Below, in pieces: positions 28,486-32,890 of a DNA stretch of 32,890 nt. The position numbers and the translations under genes are program-made. Location of the stretch: positions 1 through 32,890 of the forward strand of contig JACCXO010000048.1 in the NCBI GenBank assembly GCA_013696975.1, read 5' to 3'. The notes under the pieces are model-generated. The model made no database searches and had not been told where the DNA came from. It worked only from the letters and a program-made list of their open reading frames with translations. The first letter of the stretch is position 1, and every line of letters begins with the position of its first letter. Source of the stretch: Nocardioidaceae bacterium. GTDB taxonomy: Bacteria; Actinomycetota; Actinomycetes; Propionibacteriales; Nocardioidaceae.

Positions 28486-31400
28486 ATGCGCTCTGCCGTG
28501 GCTGCAACGGCCATGAATCATCAGCAGGCACGCGTATCCCCGCCGCTGCGCTGGTTGATAATGGGCGCAGTCGGGCTGGTCGTGGCGGTGGGTGCCTACG
28601 TCTGGCGGTATTCAGGGTCTCCCTCAGCGCAGACACTAGGTGACTTGTCCGAGCTCTTCGCGGCGGTTGTCGCTGCCGTGAGTTGTGCGGGGGCAGCCTA
28701 CAAAGCGTCCGAGGAAAGACGAGCTTGGACGATGCTGGCGCTGGCCGCCACTGTCTGGGCGCTGGGAATGGCGGCGTATGCCTGGTACGGAATCACCCGC
28801 GACCACGTCTATCCGTTCCCGTCAGTTGCCGACCTGGGGTTCATCGGCTACGCCGTGCCCGCCGCGGTGGCGCTGTTCATGTTCCCGCAGCGGAGGCAGA
28901 ACCTGTCATTTTGGCTGCGCACCGGGCTCGACGCCCTCGTCATCGCACTCGCCATCCTGTTCGTCAGCTGGAGCACCGTTCTCGGGCCCTTGTACCGCGC
29001 GGGCGGAGCCGTGCTCACACAGATCACCGGGCTCGCCTACCCGATCGCGGACGTGCTTATTCTTTCGCTGGTGTTGACGCTGGGCATGCGCCGGCCAGCC
29101 GGCCAACGCATGCCGTGGCTCCTCCTCGGCGGCGGTCTGGTCGTGCTGTCCGTCACAGACAGCATCTTCGTCTTTCTGCTCTCCGCCGGTCAGACAGGGC
29201 TCACCGGGACGCCGTTGGTCCTAGGCTGGATGGCCGCTTGGTTCATGGTTGCTCTCGCTCCCTGGGTACCCCGGTCACCGGCCGCTGCGGAAGTTCGCCG
29301 CGACGTCGCCCTGGCTATTGAGCTCGTTCCTTACGTCCCTGTGTTCTTCGCTGCCTTGGTTTCCGCGAGCGTTGTCCTGAGCGATGACCGATTCCTCTTC
29401 ACGACCGGGTTGATCCTGCTCTTCGCGGTGGCCTGGCGTCAGGTGATGATCGTCTACGAGAACGTCACCCTGACGCGTGACCTTGAAGCCAAAGTGGCTG
29501 TTCGTACCGCCGAGTTGGCCGGGTTGGGTGCGATTGTGCAGGCGTCTGCGGATGCGATTGTCGGTAGGTCTGCCGATGGGGTGATCAGGAGTTGGAATCC
29601 GGGGGCCGAACGGTTGTATGGGTGGTCGGCGGAGGAGATTGTGGGGCGGCACGAGGAGGTTCTCGTGCCTGCGGATCGGCGGGAAGAGGAGTCCGCGGTC
29701 TTGGAGCGTGTCCGGTGGGGTGAGCAGGTGCCGCGTTATGACACGGAGCGGGTGCGCAAGGACGGGTCGAGGGTTCCGGTGGCGTTGACGGTTTCCCCGA
29801 TCTTCCATGAGGACGCGGTGCAGGCGATCTCCGCGATAGGCCAAGACATCAGTGAGCGTACGGCGAAGGATGCGGCGTTGGCGGCCGCCCGTAACGAGGC
29901 GTTGGAGTCGTCGCGGTTGAAGTCGGAGTTCTTGGCGACGATGAGTCATGAGATCCGTACCCCGATGAACGGTGTGATCGGGTTGACGAGTCTGCTCTTG
30001 CAGACGCCGCTGGACGAGACGCAACGCCAGTACGCCGAGGGGGTGCAGGGAGCCGGTGAGGCGTTGCTGGCGGTGATCAACGACATACTCGACTTCTCCA
30101 AGCTGGAAGCCGGCAAAGTCGAGTTGGAGCTCGCCGACTTCGACCTGCGGGGGCTGGTCGAGGAGGTGGCGTCTCTGTTCTCGCTGACGGCGCACGGCAA
30201 GCGGCTGGAGCTCGTTGCCTACTGTCGGCCCGAGGTGCCGGCGCTGCTAGTCGGCGATGGCGGCCGAATCCGTCAGATCTTGTTGAACTTGGCCTCGAAC
30301 GCGGTGAAGTTCACCGCCACCGGTGAGGTCGCGATCACGGTACGGTCGACGCCCGAGGATGCGGGCGGCGTGACGATCCGCTTCGAGGTGGCGGACACCG
30401 GCATCGGCATCTCAGCGGCGGCTCGCACGCGATTGTTCGAATCATTCTCGCAGGCCGACGCATCCACCACGCGCCGCTATGGAGGGACCGGGCTGGGGTT
30501 GGCGATCTCGCGACGGCTGACCGAGGCCATGGGCGGTGAGATCGGAGTGGACAGTGAGGTCGGTGTCGGCAGCACGTTCTGGTTCCAGGCGACGTTCCCG
30601 GTCGCCGCTCAGACCCAGGTCGCCGGCCAGCACTTGACCCCGGATCTCCTCGAGGACGTGCCGGTGCTGGTCGTCGACGACAACGCAACCAACCGTCTGA
30701 TCCTGCAGTCGCAGCTGACCGCCTGGGGGATGCGCCCCGACGTCGTCGAGCATCCTCGCTCGGTGGTCGCCCGCATGCGCGACGCGGTCGCCGCGGGCCA
30801 TCCGTACGCAATCGCGGTGCTGGACATGTGCATGCCGGAGACGGACGGCCTGGAGCTGGCGCGTCTGATCTCCATCGACCAAACCCTGAACGACACCTCG
30901 CTGGTCATGATGACGTCCACCATGCAGGTCGACGTGGCGGAACTGAAGCAGGCGGGAGTGAGAGAGTGGCTGACCAAGCCGGTACGCAGCTCGGAGTTCT
31001 ACGACCGGCTGATGCGGCTGATGGCTCCGAAAGCTGCTTCGGCTGCTTCGGCTGCCTCGCTCACAGGCGAGCTTGCGCCTCGTACGGTCGCGGCGGCTTC
31101 GCTGGGACGGGTGCTGGTGGTCGAGGACAACGCCTTGAACCAGCTGGTGGCTGAAGGCGTGGTCTCAAAGCTTGGCTACGAGGTCGACATCGTGGCCAAC
31201 GGCGCCGAAGCGCTCCAAGCCATCTCAACCATTTACTACTCGGCCGTGCTGATGGACTGTCATATGCCGGTCATGGACGGGTTCACCGCGACCGAGGAGA
31301 TCCGGCGCGGAGAAACCAACGGCGACCGAGTCCCCATCATCGCAATGACCGCCGCAGCCATGGCCGAGGACCGCGAGCGTTGCCTGGCCGTCGGAATGGA

Positions 31401-31875
31401 CGACTATGTCTCCAAACCCGTCAACGTCACCGCAATACAAGACGCCCTCACCCGCTGGATACGCACACAACCCGCCGCAGCGCCGATGCTGACCATGGGT
31501 GAGCAGGCACAGCCGAACGGCGACGGCTCGGTCATCGACATGGAACGCCAGGCCGTCTTGCGGGAGCTCGGCCCGGACGACGGGTGGGGCCTGCTCCCGG
31601 CGGTAGTGAGAGCGTTCTCGCAGGATTGCCCGATCATCCTGGAGGCGATGCGCCGCGCTGTCGAGACCGGCGACTCCCCGGCTCTGGGGCAATCCGCCCA
31701 CCAGCTCAAGGGGGCGGCATCAAACATAGGCGCCGTCAGCGTCGCCGCGCTCTGCCAGCAGATGGAGGACGCGAGCTCGACCGGAGCACCACTCGACAGC
31801 GAACTGCTCGCCCAGCTCGAGATCGAGCTTGACCGTGCCACCCGCTTCCTACGCGATGTCTTGTCCGCAGCCTGA
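28486..31875 (+). CDS. Hybrid sensor histidine kinase: multi-TM sensor - PAS - HisKA - HATPase - REC - REC - HPt
   Basis: Hydrophobic N-terminal half, PAS (VQASADAIVGRSADGVIRSWNPGAERLYGWSAEEIVGR), HisKA (LKSEFLATMSHEIRTPMNGVIGLTSLLL), HATPase (NLASNAVKFT...DTGIGIS...GGTGLGLAIS), REC1 (VLDMCMPETDG...TKP), REC2 (VLMDCHMPVMDGF...SKP), HPt (AHQLKGAASNIGA). Confidence 0.95.
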   Translation: MRSAVAATAMNHQQARVSPPLRWLIMGAVGLVVAVGAYVWRYSGSPSAQTLGDLSELFAAVVAAVSCAGAAYKASEERRAWTMLALAATVWALGMAAYAWYGITRDHVYPFPSVADLGFIGYAVPAAVALFMFPQRRQNLSFWLRTGLDALVIALAILFVSWSTVLGPLYRAGGAVLTQITGLAYPIADVLILSLVLTLGMRRPAGQRMPWLLLGGGLVVLSVTDSIFVFLLSAGQTGLTGTPLVLGWMAAWFMVALAPWVPRSPAAAEVRRDVALAIELVPYVPVFFAALVSASVVLSDDRFLFTTGLILLFAVAWRQVMIVYENVTLTRDLEAKVAVRTAELAGLGAIVQASADAIVGRSADGVIRSWNPGAERLYGWSAEEIVGRHEEVLVPADRREEESAVLERVRWGEQVPRYDTERVRKDGSRVPVALTVSPIFHEDAVQAISAIGQDISERTAKDAALAAARNEALESSRLKSEFLATMSHEIRTPMNGVIGLTSLLLQTPLDETQRQYAEGVQGAGEALLAVINDILDFSKLEAGKVELELADFDLRGLVEEVASLFSLTAHGKRLELVAYCRPEVPALLVGDGGRIRQILLNLASNAVKFTATGEVAITVRSTPEDAGGVTIRFEVADTGIGISAAARTRLFESFSQADASTTRRYGGTGLGLAISRRLTEAMGGEIGVDSEVGVGSTFWFQATFPVAAQTQVAGQHLTPDLLEDVPVLVVDDNATNRLILQSQLTAWGMRPDVVEHPRSVVARMRDAVAAGHPYAIAVLDMCMPETDGLELARLISIDQTLNDTSLVMMTSTMQVDVAELKQAGVREWLTKPVRSSEFYDRLMRLMAPKAASAASAASLTGELAPRTVAAASLGRVLVVEDNALNQLVAEGVVSKLGYEVDIVANGAEALQAISTIYYSAVLMDCHMPVMDGFTATEEIRRGETNGDRVPIIAMTAAAMAEDRERCLAVGMDDYVSKPVNVTAIQDALTRWIRTQPAAAPMLTMGEQAQPNGDGSVIDMERQAVLRELGPDDGWGLLPAVVRAFSQDCPIILEAMRRAVETGDSPALGQSAHQLKGAASNIGAVSVAALCQQMEDASSTGAPLDSELLAQLEIELDRATRFLRDVLSAA

Positions 31876-32801
31876 TGAGGGTACTTGTCGCGGATGACGA
31901 CTCCGGTGCACGGTTGGTGGCGAAGACGGTCGTAGAGGAGCTGGGACACGAGTGCATGGAAGCAGCCAATGGTGGTGAGGCATGGGACATGTTCACGCAG
32001 TACCAGCCGCAGGTGCTTGTCACGGACCGCATGATGCCACCTGGACTTGACGGGTTGCAGCTGTGCCGGGCGGTCCGCGACTCGGAGCAGAACATCTACA
32101 CCTACATTGTTCTGTTGACCTCGATGGCGAGAACCGACGAGATTCTCGCGGGCATCGATGCAGGGGCGGACGACTACGTCATCAAACCGCTTGACCCGTT
32201 CACGCTGCATTCCCGCCTGCTGGTGGCGCAACGGGTGACGTCGCTGCACCTTGAGCTCGGCCGTTACCGCGCGGAGCTCGCCAAGCAGGCCCAGACCGAC
32301 CCGCTCACCACGCTGAACAACCGGCTGAAGCTGACGGAGGATCTGGACCGCCTGCACCACCGCAGCGTTCGGTACGGTCGCGACTATTCCCTGGCCCTTT
32401 GCGACATCGACTCCTTCAAGCACTACAACGACACCTACGGTCATCAGGCCGGCGACAGGGCGTTGCAGGCAGTCGCCGCGGTCCTGGCCGCATCTGGCCG
32501 ACAGGGTGAGGGCATTTACCGCTATGGCGGAGAGGAATTTCTCCTGGTGCTCCCGGAACAAGCGGCGCCGGCAGCCGCTGTCGCACTCGAACGCTTCCGA
32601 GCGACCGTCCAGGCACTCGGGATCGCACACTCCACTTCGCCAGCAGGCGTCTTGACGATCAGCGTCGGTATCTCCTCCTTCGTACCTGGCTGCGAGACAG
32701 ATATCGAGGAGTTGTTGAGGCAGGCCGACATCGCCCTGTACGAAGCGAAGGCGGCCGGGCGCAACCGGGTAACCGTCGCGACGGCCGTCGGATGCGCCTG
32801 A
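31875..32801 (+). CDS. Response regulator with GGDEF diguanylate cyclase output
   Basis: REC (MRVLVADDDSGARLVAK...VTDRMMPPGLDG...IKPLD) plus GGDEF (LALCDIDSFKHYNDTYGHQAGDRALQ...YRYGGEEFLLVLP); overlaps the kinase stop by 1 nt (TGATG). Confidence 0.95.
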   Translation: MRVLVADDDSGARLVAKTVVEELGHECMEAANGGEAWDMFTQYQPQVLVTDRMMPPGLDGLQLCRAVRDSEQNIYTYIVLLTSMARTDEILAGIDAGADDYVIKPLDPFTLHSRLLVAQRVTSLHLELGRYRAELAKQAQTDPLTTLNNRLKLTEDLDRLHHRSVRYGRDYSLALCDIDSFKHYNDTYGHQAGDRALQAVAAVLAASGRQGEGIYRYGGEEFLLVLPEQAAPAAAVALERFRATVQALGIAHSTSPAGVLTISVGISSFVPGCETDIEELLRQADIALYEAKAAGRNRVTVATAVGCA

Positions 32802-32839
32802 GAGCAAGCCCCATCCCGCCCCAGGTTTGAGCCGCTTCT

Positions 32840-32890
32840 ATGGTTTTCACCAACGTCTCGCTCGGCCTGCTCGCCGAGTCGACACGACAT
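32840..32890 (+). CDS. Possible start of a further gene truncated by window edge (AMP-ligase-like N terminus?)
   Basis: ATG then MVFTNVSLGLLAESTRH open to the edge; no clear SD, only 17 codons visible. Confidence 0.2.
   Translation, partial: MVFTNVSLGLLAESTRH

Noticed and set aside
29275-30195. 306-aa minus-strand ORF
   Set aside because: Shadow of the histidine kinase frame; Arg/His/Gln-rich with no domain signature.
31404-32807. 467-aa minus-strand ORF
   Set aside because: Antisense to the HPt region and the REC-GGDEF gene, which have strong domain motifs; composition is typical of a high-GC shadow ORF.

Overview
Actinobacterial, high-GC chromosomal window; gene content and order suggest Propionibacteriales/Nocardioidaceae-like, but this is inference. 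Three zones are visible. (1) About 1-4480 is an accessory, decaying zone: a truncated Tat-type secreted protein, a proline iminopeptidase pseudogene, an APH-family phosphotransferase, a P-loop kinase, a 44-aa Lys-rich microprotein absent from the ORF track, a frameshifted GNAT pseudogene, and a PIN/AbrB (VapBC-like) toxin-antitoxin pair. (2) About 4484-25360 is core: MOSC protein, DrrAB-like ABC exporter, PepN, FdhD, a DUF5999-like protein, TldD/TldE, serine hydrolase, GcvP preceded by a single-aptamer glycine riboswitch, and the conserved actinobacterial block MerR - bifunctional nuclease - FtsR-like MerR - FHA (GarA-like) - GcvH - DUF881 - Sbp - DUF881 - CDP-alcohol phosphatidyltransferase, then homogentisate dioxygenase. 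(3) About 25460-32890: an uncharacterised protein translationally coupled to fumarylacetoacetase, a ZIP transporter, a large hybrid histidine kinase and a REC-GGDEF response regulator. The observations most worth checking are: a GNAT pseudogene whose frameshift is exactly explained by a 5-nt AAACC insertion that extends a 9-bp inverted repeat to 14 bp (a template-switch signature); an uncharacterised tyrosine-catabolism protein that could fill the apparently missing maleylacetoacetate isomerase step; and a codon-usage mosaic inside the hybrid histidine kinase. I did not find a CRISPR array, prophage, transposase, rRNA or tRNA.
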